Below are positions 55,088 to 64,000 of a stretch of DNA of 64,000 nucleotides, in pieces. Source of the stretch: Calliphora vicina (taxonomy: Eukaryota > Arthropoda > Insecta > Diptera > Calliphoridae). Made by a program: the position numbers and the translations under genes. Positions within the stretch are counted from its first letter, which is position 1. Every line of letters starts with the position of its first letter. The DNA lies in NCBI RefSeq assembly GCF_958450345.1, contig NC_088782.1:108406358-108470357 (forward strand). The letters run 5' to 3'. The notes under the pieces were generated by a model, which ran no database searches, had not been told where the DNA came from, and saw nothing but the letters and a program-made list of their open reading frames with translations.

Positions 55088-57205
55088 TAGGGTGGCCCTT
55101 AATAAACGAAAGTTGGATTTTGGCCATTCTCACCCTCCAGTTTGGTGAACATTAGTAAAAAAATTATCCTGAAAAATTTTTAGGTAAATCGGTTGGGGTT
55201 AAGACGTGCCGCAAGCCCTCTGAAGTTTTGAGATGCATTTACAAGGGGAAAAAATGCATTTTTTTAAGTTTTTGTAAAAATTTTGCCATTAAAAAATTAC
55301 TTTTGTAATTTAATTTAAAAGAATCGAAATGTGTACGTAATTGTCGTTCTAATGAGATATAAAAAACAGAAATCGGTCGAAAAATGTTAAAGTTATTAAA
55401 AATTCGCCAGGCCTTTAACGTGTCTCAGGCCACTAGAACAAGAAATGTAGGAACAAAATTAACATATTTTGATAAATATTAAAATAAAAGCTCATTTTTA
55501 CTTAAAATATGTCCATATATACTTGTGTATGAGTTTTTGTCTTCGTAAGATACCGTTAACCTATTCTTAGGTTTGATCAAAAAAATAAAAATTTTTTAAC
55601 GGCAGTTTCAAAACTTCATTTTCAAATTTTTAAAAATTTTGTTAAACAAATTTCAGAATTTTTTGATCATCTCATTGGGATTTATTAAGAGTATAATAGG
55701 GAATAAAAATTTGAAAAAAATATGAAAATATCTCTTATAGTTTTTCCGTACCTGCGATTTAAATTTTGAAATTTTCGAGAAAAACCAATTATTTGGCAAT
55801 TTTTAGGCCAATGAGCTCTATTTCCTTACTCTTATGAATTTTAAGCAAAACTTATACAGAATATTATAGTCGATATAATTTTAAATATACTCTGAAACTT
55901 TTACTAAAATCGGTAAACGTTAACCCTTAAATCGTGAAGGTCAAAGGTAAAATTTTTCAATATTTGGAATTTTTCATTGAGAGATAGCGAAATGTTCGAA
56001 ATTTTGTATATTTTTGGGCCGATTTTGATGAAATTTAACAAAACTATAACATAAACTCTGGGGTTTATAGTAACAGCACAAGAATGGAAACTAACGCTTA
56101 ATGGCACTTGGGGTTAAAATGACACCAAACTTTTAAAATCATAATTTTTTATGGTTTTAGAAGTTTGGGGTCATTTTAACACCAAGAGCTATATAGGGTT
56201 AATTTTAATTTTTCTGCTGTTTTTGTAAATACTAGGCTTTGTGTTATATTTTTGTTAAATTTCATCAAAATCGGCCCAAAAATATACAAAATTTCGAACA
56301 TTTCGCTATCTCTCTATGAAAAATTCCAAATATTGAAAAATTTTACCTTTGACCTTCACGATTTAAGGGTTAACGTTTTCCGATTTTAGTAAAAGTTTCA
56401 GAGTATATTTAGAATTATCTGGACTATAATATTCTGTATAAATTTTGCTTAAAATTCATAAGAGTAAGGAAATAGAGCTCATTGGCCTAAAAATTGCCAA
56501 ATAATTGGTTTTTCTCGAAAATTTCAAAATTTAAATCGCAGGTACGGAAAAACTATAAGAGATATTTTCATAATTTTTTCACATTTTTATTCCCTATTAT
56601 ACTCTTAATAAATCCCAATGAGATGATCAAAAAAGTCTGAAATTTGTTTAACAAAATTTTTAAAAATTTGAAAATGGAGTTTTGAAACTGCCGTTAAAAA
56701 AATTTTATTTTTTTGATCATACCTAAGAATAGGTTAACGGTATCCTACGAAGACAAAAACTCATATACAAGTATATATGGACATATTTTAAGTAAAAATG
56801 AGCTTTTATTTTAATATTTATCAAAATATGTTAATTTTGTTCCTACATATCTTGTTCTAGTGGCCTGAGATACGTTAATGGCCTGGCGAATTTTTAATAA
56901 CTTTAAAATTTTTTGACCGATTTCTGGTTTTTATGTCTCATTAGAACGACAATTACGTACACATTTCGATTCTTTTAAATTAAATTACAAAAGTAATTTT
57001 TTAATGGCAAAATTTTTGCAAAAACTGAAAAAAATGCATTTTTTCCCCTTGTAAATGCATCTCAAAACTTCAGAGGGCTTGCGGCACGTCTTAACCCCAA
57101 CCGATTTACCTAAAAATTTTTCAGGATGATTTTTTTACTAATGTTCACCAAACTGAGGGGTGAGAATGGCCAAAATCCAACTTTCGTTTATTAAGGGCCA
57201 CCCTA
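55088..57205. mobile_element. Complete 2.1-kb hAT-like foldback element, family I
   Basis: Ends TAGGGTGGCCCTTAATAAAC and its reverse complement; 8-bp target duplication GTAAGCAC (55080-55087 and 57206-57213), pointing to hAT. The two arms, each about 1.05 kb, are near-perfect reverse complements meeting at about 56142-56146, so almost the entire element is one palindrome. Landmarks occur mirrored: GGCCTTTAACGTGTCTCAGG at 55409, GTGGCCTGAGATACGTTAAT at 56860. No gene; the single-stranded form would make a giant hairpin. Confidence 0.88.
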
Positions 57206-57213
57206 GTAAGCAC

Positions 57214-58992
57214 ACATACCAATGCTGTCCATTGCTATGTATATGAACACAAACAATTTCAATTCATCTTAATAACAGCTGATGCTCTTACAATTTTGAA
57301 ACATAAAATATTAAAAACTAAAATATCAATAAAATATCTATAAGTATTTATAATAACAACAATAACAAAATTAAATGTCTAGAAAATAGGATTTTAATTT
57401 ATAAACAATTGTTTATTTAACAACATGCTACTAAATAAATGTATGAATTTCATTTCATTTTCTACATAAGACTTTTACTTAAACGAACATCACGAACATC
57501 ATCTTTTTGCAACACAATATTGCAATACTTACATACGATTTTCTACTTAAATCCTTTTTAAGAAATTATTTATGCAAACTATTGACAAACAAAATTGTAG
57601 TAGTAAGTATTTTAATTAAATATAAAGCTTCATGTAAATGTTGCAACAAATTAATATTTACCAAAAACTAAACTGAATAGCAGCAAGAACTAAATGCTGC
57701 AAGCAGCAGTAGTAAGTAGTTAGAACTAAAATCTATGGCTCACTATACATCAATATGAAATTAGTTTTTGAAAACTTGGGCAGTATTTTGTTTTGTTTTT
57801 AAAAAAGAAAACTAAAAATTAAATTTACCAAATATTCCTTAGCAAGAGCCTGGTTAATGAAAAGCAGCCTGTCAGTTTGAGGTTTATTTTTCGTTTGCAA
57901 TAATGTGGCAACATCTATTATAAAGAAAGGTTTTAGTTTTTAGATGCAAGCATATAGACAGCATGTTGTAAATAAGTACTTGTACTACTTACTTTTACAT
58001 AGTAACTAGTAGTTCACTTACTTTGACTTTACAAGCATATTTGCTGCTTGTAACTTTTGAATATTTTTGCAACAATAACTGATGCAATTTGTTAAAAATG
58101 GAGAACTTTTAGAAAAAAAAATAAACTAACAACAACAATTTATATGTAATTTTTTTATTTTTTTTTTTTTCGTTGCATTTTGTAACAATAAATCACCGTA
58201 ATGCAAGAAAGAGGAGCTGTACAAAAACTAAAAATGTAACATTGTTGCAAATAAAATTGAAGTTTATTTATAAATCGAAGTTCATATATTTTCAACAAGT
58301 AGACAAGTGATGAAGACAAATAAGACTTGTTAGAAAAGATTAAAATTTTCTTTAAAGACATAGAAACAAAAAAAAAATTAAGAAAAAAACTGTTCGTTTT
58401 ATTAAAAAAAAAGTTAGTAATTGAATATGGGTCACCTATGGCTAAAGATATAGGTAAATACAGGTTGTGCGGGAATAAAGTATTTATTAAATTTCATGCG
58501 TCAGTTGTGGGAATAGAAGAAAATTTTAAATTAAAGACAGACTTTACAGCAGCGAAATGCAATGAGCTCTCAAATGAGCTCTCTTGTTTTTATTTTCACA
58601 TGTACGCAAGCACATACATTGTATAAAAACAGTCAGTCTCGCATGAGCATTGATAGAAGAAGGTTGTGTTACGCTTCTATGCTTGTTTATTTCATTATTT
58701 CAGCTATTTGTTTTTGTTTTTGCCAGAGAATAATTCTCAACTCATACAACTACAATATCAAAAACTGTAGTGGTGTGAGTTTGCATTTCGCTGCTTTACA
58801 GTCACCTACAATTCAGTATCTTTCGAAATGAGAAATGGCAGGCTAGTTGGTAGTATGTTAGTCTAGCAGCTTGCAGATTTTGCATTCAGTTCTCATCAGA
58901 TACTTGGGTCAATTTTAAATTATATATTGGAAATAAATCTGGTATTTTCTTTTTAATTCAGCATCATCAGTATCCAATTGAAGTGACTGCAA
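57214..58992. other. AT-rich unique DNA, no gene recognised
   Basis: Contains CAGCAG-like short runs (57700-57720), A/T runs and a 99-codon Lys-rich plus-strand frame (58327-58626) with a duplicated AATGAGCTCTC word. No domain recognised, poor coding composition; not called. Looks like intron DNA. Confidence 0.4.
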
Positions 58993-59300
58993 TATGTTGG
59001 TAACGCCCAAAAATATTGGTCAAACACCCACCCTAAAGTATTCCGATCGACTCAGAATAATTTTATGTGTCGATTTAACGATGTCCGTCCGTTCAAATGT
59101 TCAACTCGGGCTGGCTGTCCATGTAAATTTGTGTGCAAAATACAGTTCGCAATTTTGAAGATATCGGGCCAAAGACGAAACGTATTAAAACTGGCAAAAA
59201 TCGGTATATTATTTCACCTAGCTCCCATACAAATATCCTCACGAAATCGGCCATAATTATTTTATTTATAATGATATCCACAAAAATTGGTTATAAATTA
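58993..59300 (+). repeat. Family A repeat, diverged 5' half
   Basis: TAACGCCCAAAAATATTGGT, CCGATCGACTCAGAATAATT, ATGTCCGTCCGTTC, GGCTGGCTGTCCATGTAAAT and TATTTCACCTAGCTCCCATA follow the order of family A. The TCCG tract is down to two units and the 3' half with the CTTACTTG end is absent. Confidence 0.75.
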
Positions 59301-59539
59301 TTTTTATACGAGTGTTGTTTTCTGTTTTCACATTCTCAAAACTTAGGTTTTTTCACAACTGAGTTATGTCTTTGACAGAAGAATTTCCGTACTTCATAAA
59401 TCTTCGAATTTCTATATTTGTTTAGTTGTTTGGAAGAAAATATAAATATCTGCCTAAAAAGACTATAAACACGGCGTGATTAGTTTTTGTATTGTTAACA
59501 ACTGAGGGCGTATGAGTATTTTTTCATTTTTCATTAATC

Positions 59540-60025
59540 TATATATATAAAAATGGATGTTTGTATGTGGGTATGTATGTGTGTATGTATGTATGTTCCG
59601 AATGAACTCAAAAACGGCTCAACCGATTTTGATGAAATTTTCAGGGAATCTTCAGAATAGCCTGGCGGGTAACACTGTAAAGTCAGATTTTTGATTTTCG
59701 GTCTGTGGGCGGAGGGGCGTGACATTATCAAATTTTTACATTATACCGCTGAAACCATCTATATATATACAAAACTTCTGCACCGATTTTGATGAAATTT
59801 TCAGGGAATGTTCAGAATAAAGTCAGATTTTTGATATTCGGTCTGTGGGCGGAGAGGTGTGTAAAAATCTAATTTTTACATTATACCGTTAATGCCATTA
59901 TATATAAAAACAGATGTGTGTATGTATGTTCCATATGGACTCAAAAACGGCTGGACCGGTTTTGATAAAATTTTCACGGAATCTTCAGAAAAGCATAGCG
60001 TGTAACACCGTAAAGTCGTATAAAT
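59540..60025 (+). repeat. Helitron-type 5' sequences (family D), two or three partial copies in tandem
   Basis: TATATATAAAAATGGATGTT with a GTATGTATGT tract, ACTCAAAAACGGCTCAACCG, ATTTTGATGAAATTTTCAGG and GTCTGTGGGCGGAGGGGCGT, then partial repeats from about 59765 and 59900. The region leads after ~300 bases into Helitron coding text at 60300, so I read it as the 5' non-coding part. Confidence 0.6.
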
Positions 60026-60299
60026 AAATACTTTTTTTATTTCCAACGTTCAAACAATGACAATTTTCATTTTGTTGCTTAACATCATTCTAAAAATTAA
60101 TGATTTGGTGTAAGCGAAAAAAGGAATACATTTCAACTCATGTCCGGTACTATAGAAGTTATTTTATATTATCAATTTTGTTTACTCTCGCAAATTAGGT
60201 GCATGATTAAAAAATTTCCATATGAAATCTATTAAAAAAATAATATTTTGAATAACTCTCCGCATATCACTTTTAATAAAAAATAACGGTTTTATTCAA

Positions 60300-60635
60300 A
60301 TAAAATTTGTTTTCGAAAGGGCATCTACGTCTAGAGTCGCGGAAACGGGAAGAGAACGAGAATCACGGCTTCAGCAGTGCATCTTCATCGTGTGCTGCAG
60401 AAACACCTCAACAGCATATAGTTGTTCGCTCCCGAATGTCTCGATCAAGAGAAAGAATCGATTTAATGTTGCCCGGATTTTATTATAATAAGTATGATAA
60501 CTACAGGAATTACAAGGATATACAAATTGGCGCAATGAACAAACATTACTTACATTGCAGATTTTGAAGTTCAATAAGGAATCCCCGGGAATGTGTCTGA
60601 GCTGCTACAAAGTTACATTTCCGGCACCAATCCTA
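60300..60635 (+). pseudogene. Helitron protein relic, N-terminal part, cut by a non-LTR insertion
   Basis: Frames give SRVAETGREREsRLQQ and CAAETPQQH, then RMSRSRERI (60430-60470), the Arg/Glu-rich repeats of insect Helitron proteins. At 60556-60630 another frame reads LKFNKESPGMC and CYKVTFPAP, matching the conserved LKF.NESPGMCC..GKV.LP block. Sequence stops at 60635 where the T tract of the retrotransposon starts. Several frame changes; non-functional. Confidence 0.6.
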
Positions 60636-60832
60636 TTTTTTTTTTTTTTTTTTTTTTTTTTTCATAAGTATTTATTTAAAAAAATAGTTTAATACAATTC
60701 ATTATAAGATGTCTCGCGCCACATGTGGCTTAAAGAGACAAGTTGGCAATATTAAATAGACTTTTAATACATGTTACATAAAAAAAACCATTATTAATTA
60801 TTTACAATTATTTAAAAATTTGTTTTTTAGTA

Positions 60833-63727
60833 TTAGTAAAGAAGCATTTCTAAGTTTTGCAAAATATACCATTTTATGTTTTTCTTGAATGTTGATAAAC
60901 GATTGCAGTCTTTCAAGTTACTTGGTAAATTGTTAAAGTTTACACTGCCGGCATAGTCTAATCTTTGTTTGGTAGTTTCCAATCTGCACCTAGGTATTCT
61001 AAGATTATAAATGTTTCTTGTATTAAATCTGTTTTGATTTCTATAAAATTTTACGGATCTATGTCCAATATTATGAAGTGATTTGTATGTATAGAACAAT
61101 ATATGTTTTAAATATATTCCATATATAGGTAATGTTGTTTTGCAATAATCCTTGAACAAAGAATATGTATTATGTCTTGAATTTAGATTATACACACATT
61201 TCAAAGCTTTATTTTGTACTGATTGTAAAGACTTTAATTCATTCGACTTTTTATAGGCATATGCTATAGCAAGGTACTCTAAACGACTATGAATTAAGGC
61301 ATTGTAAATCAACATTTTTGTCTTGATGTTGAGTTTTCTTTTTAATTTAAATAGAACACCGACCGCCGATGCAACCTTAGTTTTCAGTGATTTAATATGT
61401 GAATCCCAAGTTAAATTACTTTTTAAAACTATACCCAAATATTTGATTTCATGCTCCTCACTTTTGACATTTCCATCGACATAAATGCTGAAATTATTAT
61501 TAATGCTATGTGAATGTGGTCTAAAACGTATTAATTTCGTTTTATTTGCATTTATAACAAGCCCATTTATACGTGAAAATTCAAAAATTAAAGCAGAATC
61601 TCTCTCCATTTGTGTTTTTAAAGCTATGTCATGTTTGTAGGGATAAAATAGTGCGATGTCATCAGCAAACATTATAATTTTACCAGTAAGACCTAGATTG
61701 TTGATATCATTTAAATATATCATAAAAAGAAGAGGCCCAAGGACACTTCCTTGTGGAACACCACAATTTATAGGAAGAATTGAACTTCTTTCTCCACCAA
61801 TTTCAACATATTGTCTCCTATTGGACAAAAAACTTCTAATAAGCTCCAGTTCATCTCCAAGAAAACCATAGTATTTTAGCTTATCAAGTAAAATTTTATG
61901 ATCAACCAAATCGAATGCTTTGCTAAAATCATAAAATATACCTGCCACCCCACAAAAACCTTTATCTAAACCTTCACATATTGTATTAATTACATTGACC
62001 ACAGCTTCGTCCGTCCCACTTCCCTTAACATATCCAAACTGATTTTTGCTTAACAAAGACTCATTCTCCAGAAACTCAAGGAACTGAGAATGAATTATTT
62101 TTTCGAAGATCTTATCTATAGTTGATAACAAAGCAATTGGTCTGTATTGTTCAACTTTTCTAGAATTGTGTGTCTTAGGTATGGGAATTATTTTATGCAA
62201 TTTCAGAGCTTCGGGATAGATGGAAGTATTTAACATTGTGTTAAAAATTGTTAATATATGAGGTGATAATATATCACAACAGTTTGTAAGTATTTTCGAA
62301 GAAATATTGTCATGACCTGAGCTTTTAGACGTATTTAAAGCCATAATTACGTTTTGTATCTCATTTATGGTTATAGATTTAAAATGAAAACGTGTGTTAC
62401 TCTGTCTTAGTGTCCTCAATAAATTGCATGAGTCATTAGAATAAGTTGTAATACCTTGTTTTAACAAATTAACCGAATTTACAAAGTATTCATTTAAAAG
62501 AGTACATTTCAATTTATTGTCATCTACACTTAAACCCCTGCTATCAACTATGCTGACCACTCTATCATTAGATCGACCCATAACATTATTTAAAAACCTC
62601 CAGCAACTCTTTGCATCACCCCCAAATCTTAATAAATTATTTTCATAATAGAAATTCATAGATTCCCTTGTAGCTCTTCTTATTACTTTACTAATTCTCT
62701 TTAATCTATCAGCTATACCTGTATCATTTCTTTTATTTCTTCTAAGTTTTAACAGTTTCTTTTTAATTTCCATTAAATTCCATAAATTATCATTTATCCA
62801 TGGAGCCAGATCACATTTTATTAGTTTATTTGTCCTGATTTCTGAAGTGCCAGCGGTAACAGCATTGTTTATAATATTAATTAAGTTTGAAGCAATATCC
62901 GATGGAGAATCAACTTCATAAATATGTTCTATGTTTTGGTTCAAATATTGTTTAACATTTTCATAATTGCAGTGGTATTTTATTTTACTCGAAAATATTT
63001 TCTGATTTATTTGACATTTTAATTTGCAGCAAACTAGATTGTGGTCTGACAAATCACATTCTACAGAATCTATAGCAACTTTTTCATCCACGTTACTGAA
63101 CACATGATCAATGCATGTGCCACTACTCGGTCTTGTAACCATCATATGACAAGATTTAAGTCCATAGCACTGAAATAAGTTAATGATCTCACAACCCTGT
63201 ACAGTACTTAGTAAATCAATGTTTGAATCTCCTACTACAATGGATGAGTTACTTGCAAAATTACTTATTTTATTTTCCAAAATTTCCACAAAATCTCTCA
63301 CGCTACATTTTTGAGAACGATAAAATGACATAAATTCAAAAGGCTTTCCATTTACTTTAAAATTGTTGAATGTTAACTGAATAATTTCTACATAACGATC
63401 ACTTTCGCAACAATTTACTGCATATTGATATTCTTTACTTATGTAGATGGATGTTCCTCCATACCCATCTCCTCTGCAACAGTGTACAGAGTTGTAATGA
63501 GGTATTTTATACATTTGCGAACATTTTGCGTCAAACCAAGTTTCTTGAATTGCAAGAATATCAGGTAGTTTTGGTAGTTTTGCTAAAAAAGTTTTAAAAT
63601 TATTAAATTTCTTAAGTGAAGAAATGCTTCTTAAATTAATTGAAAAAATGTTCATATAATTATAATTTATATTATTCAAAAATGTTTCAAAGGAAAAAAT
63701 ATTTGTAAAGTATTGATTTTGATTCAT
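60833..63727 (-). CDS. ORF2: apurinic-type endonuclease plus reverse transcriptase of a non-LTR retrotransposon
   Basis: 964 codons without a break. Residues ~25-235 are an endonuclease/exonuclease/phosphatase domain: N31 in INLRS, E62 in IQETW, GGTSIYI (90-96), GDSNID (166-171), IDHVFSN (206-212) and SDH (227-229), all the expected catalytic positions. Residues ~455-720 are the reverse transcriptase: SGHDNI (470-475), EQYRPIALLS, FYDFSKAFD with D600, GVPQGSVLGPL (656-666) and the FADD catalytic pair (687-690). The tail has RLEYLAIAYA and a conserved C-terminal region; no RNase H. The protein nicks target DNA and copies its RNA in place. The ATG at 63727 follows the ORF1 stop by 51 bases; an internal Met25 is an alternative start. 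All visible catalytic residues are present, so the copy is young and may have been active. Confidence 0.95.
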   Translation of the reverse strand: MNQNQYFTNIFSFETFLNNINYNYMNIFSINLRSISSLKKFNNFKTFLAKLPKLPDILAIQETWFDAKCSQMYKIPHYNSVHCCRGDGYGGTSIYISKEYQYAVNCCESDRYVEIIQLTFNNFKVNGKPFEFMSFYRSQKCSVRDFVEILENKISNFASNSSIVVGDSNIDLLSTVQGCEIINLFQCYGLKSCHMMVTRPSSGTCIDHVFSNVDEKVAIDSVECDLSDHNLVCCKLKCQINQKIFSSKIKYHCNYENVKQYLNQNIEHIYEVDSPSDIASNLINIINNAVTAGTSEIRTNKLIKCDLAPWINDNLWNLMEIKKKLLKLRRNKRNDTGIADRLKRISKVIRRATRESMNFYYENNLLRFGGDAKSCWRFLNNVMGRSNDRVVSIVDSRGLSVDDNKLKCTLLNEYFVNSVNLLKQGITTYSNDSCNLLRTLRQSNTRFHFKSITINEIQNVIMALNTSKSSGHDNISSKILTNCCDILSPHILTIFNTMLNTSIYPEALKLHKIIPIPKTHNSRKVEQYRPIALLSTIDKIFEKIIHSQFLEFLENESLLSKNQFGYVKGSGTDEAVVNVINTICEGLDKGFCGVAGIFYDFSKAFDLVDHKILLDKLKYYGFLGDELELIRSFLSNRRQYVEIGGERSSILPINCGVPQGSVLGPLLFMIYLNDINNLGLTGKIIMFADDIALFYPYKHDIALKTQMERDSALIFEFSRINGLVINANKTKLIRFRPHSHSINNNFSIYVDGNVKSEEHEIKYLGIVLKSNLTWDSHIKSLKTKVASAVGVLFKLKRKLNIKTKMLIYNALIHSRLEYLAIAYAYKKSNELKSLQSVQNKALKCVYNLNSRHNTYSLFKDYCKTTLPIYGIYLKHILFYTYKSLHNIGHRSVKFYRNQNRFNTRNIYNLRIPRCRLETTKQRLDYAGSVNFNNLPSNLKDCNRLSTFKKNIKWYILQNLEMLLY

Positions 63728-63778
63728 ATAAAAAATATTTTTAAAATATATATAACATATTACAGCTTTATAAATTTA

Positions 63779-64000
63779 TCAGTGCTGAACTGGTGACATA
63801 AAATTAGATTGACCTTCATCTTCGCTGCTCTCTACTTGGGATACAATACCACTGTTGACCGATCTGCGGATCCTCGGTTTACTGGAACTAGCTTCCAGCA
63901 AAAGGCTGTCCACGTCATTTTCATTCCTCAGTACACGGGGTCGGGATATCTCACTCTTTTTTACAAAAATTCGACCGTGGTTGGGAAAAACAAATTTGTA
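63779..64000 (-). CDS. ORF1 of the same retrotransposon, C-terminal 73 codons
   Basis: An open minus-strand frame enters from the window edge and stops with TGA at 63779-63781. It begins YKFVFPNHGRIFVKKSE, very like the C-terminal end of the 'FP'-type ORF1 domain found in several insect non-LTR elements, then an acidic, Ser-rich tail (VSQVESSEDEGQSNF). ORF1 proteins bind the element RNA as a chaperone or particle component. It lies 51 bases ahead of ORF2 on one transcript. The start is outside the window. Confidence 0.8.
   Translation of the reverse strand, partial: YKFVFPNHGRIFVKKSEISRPRVLRNENDVDSLLLEASSSKPRIRRSVNSGIVSQVESSEDEGQSNFMSPVQH

Larger units (their letters stand above)
60636..64000 (-). 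mobile_element. Non-LTR retrotransposon, 3' 3.4 kb (continues past the window)
   Basis: The minus strand shows, in order, the end of ORF1 (to 63779), a 51-base gap, an intact ORF2 (63727-60833), a ~170-base 3' untranslated part and a 27-base poly(A) tract (T27 at 60636-60662). The structure is that of a CR1/Jockey-group element without RNase H. Inserted into a Helitron relic. The 5' end and target duplication lie outside the window. Confidence 0.9.

Noticed and set aside
58327..58626. 99-codon plus-strand Lys-rich frame
   Set aside because: Composition follows A-runs; no domain, no repeat or neighbour supports it.
1..64000. CRISPR arrays, operons, tRNA or rRNA genes
   Set aside because: None seen; the window is eukaryotic, and its regular repeats are minisatellite or element-internal monomers without spacers.

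Overview
The window reads as AT-rich non-coding DNA of a higher fly (Brachycera, probably a calyptrate such as a blowfly, flesh fly or house-fly relative). The grounds are the content of mobile elements: mariner, piggyBac, hAT-like, Helitron/Helentron-like and non-LTR sequences, plus many fly-type dispersed repeats that open with TTATACCC and close with a hairpin followed by CTTACTTG. I found no host exon, tRNA or rRNA gene. Almost every readable coding stretch is transposon-derived, and all but one are broken.

Layout. 1-5.35 kb: Helentron-like repeats (families A, B and an identical 330-bp tandem pair), then a decayed minisatellite holding an IS630/Tc-like transposase relic. 5.4-12.8 kb: two mariner relics carrying palindromic MITEs, separated by a 5'-truncated piggyBac transposase pseudogene. 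12.9-15.3 kb: IS630-like and non-LTR (RT + RNase H) relics. 15.4-19.06 kb: a large foldback element with a Transib-like element (F1) inside one arm. 20.5-27.8 kb: a mariner relic split by an inverted-repeat element that itself contains a hAT-like element, then a MITE-ended composite holding a family A copy, Helitron-type pieces and a second hAT-like copy. 28-32 kb: a family A copy split by a complete but dead piggyBac element (TTAA duplications) and by a second Transib-like copy (F2). 34.2-36.7 kb: family B copy split by family A; the uninterrupted site is seen at 1-1.7 kb. 36.8-49.4 kb: more family A, C and 330-bp copies, a piggyBac tail, foldback fragments and a Helitron helicase pseudogene. 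50.3-57.2 kb: a Tc-like relic, a 3.4-kb element with 5-bp target duplications, and an almost complete 2.1-kb hAT-like palindrome with 8-bp duplications. 59-64 kb: Helitron 5' sequences interrupted by a non-LTR retrotransposon whose second ORF (964 codons) is intact and which runs off the right edge.

The value of the window lies in its nested insertions. At least ten have readable target-site duplications or an empty site, so their order of arrival can be read. Stretches at 6.7-7.8, 19.1-20.5, 32.0-34.2, 38.4-40.3, 43.9-46.4 and 57.2-59.0 kb look like unique, AT-rich, intron-like or intergenic DNA with no supported gene.
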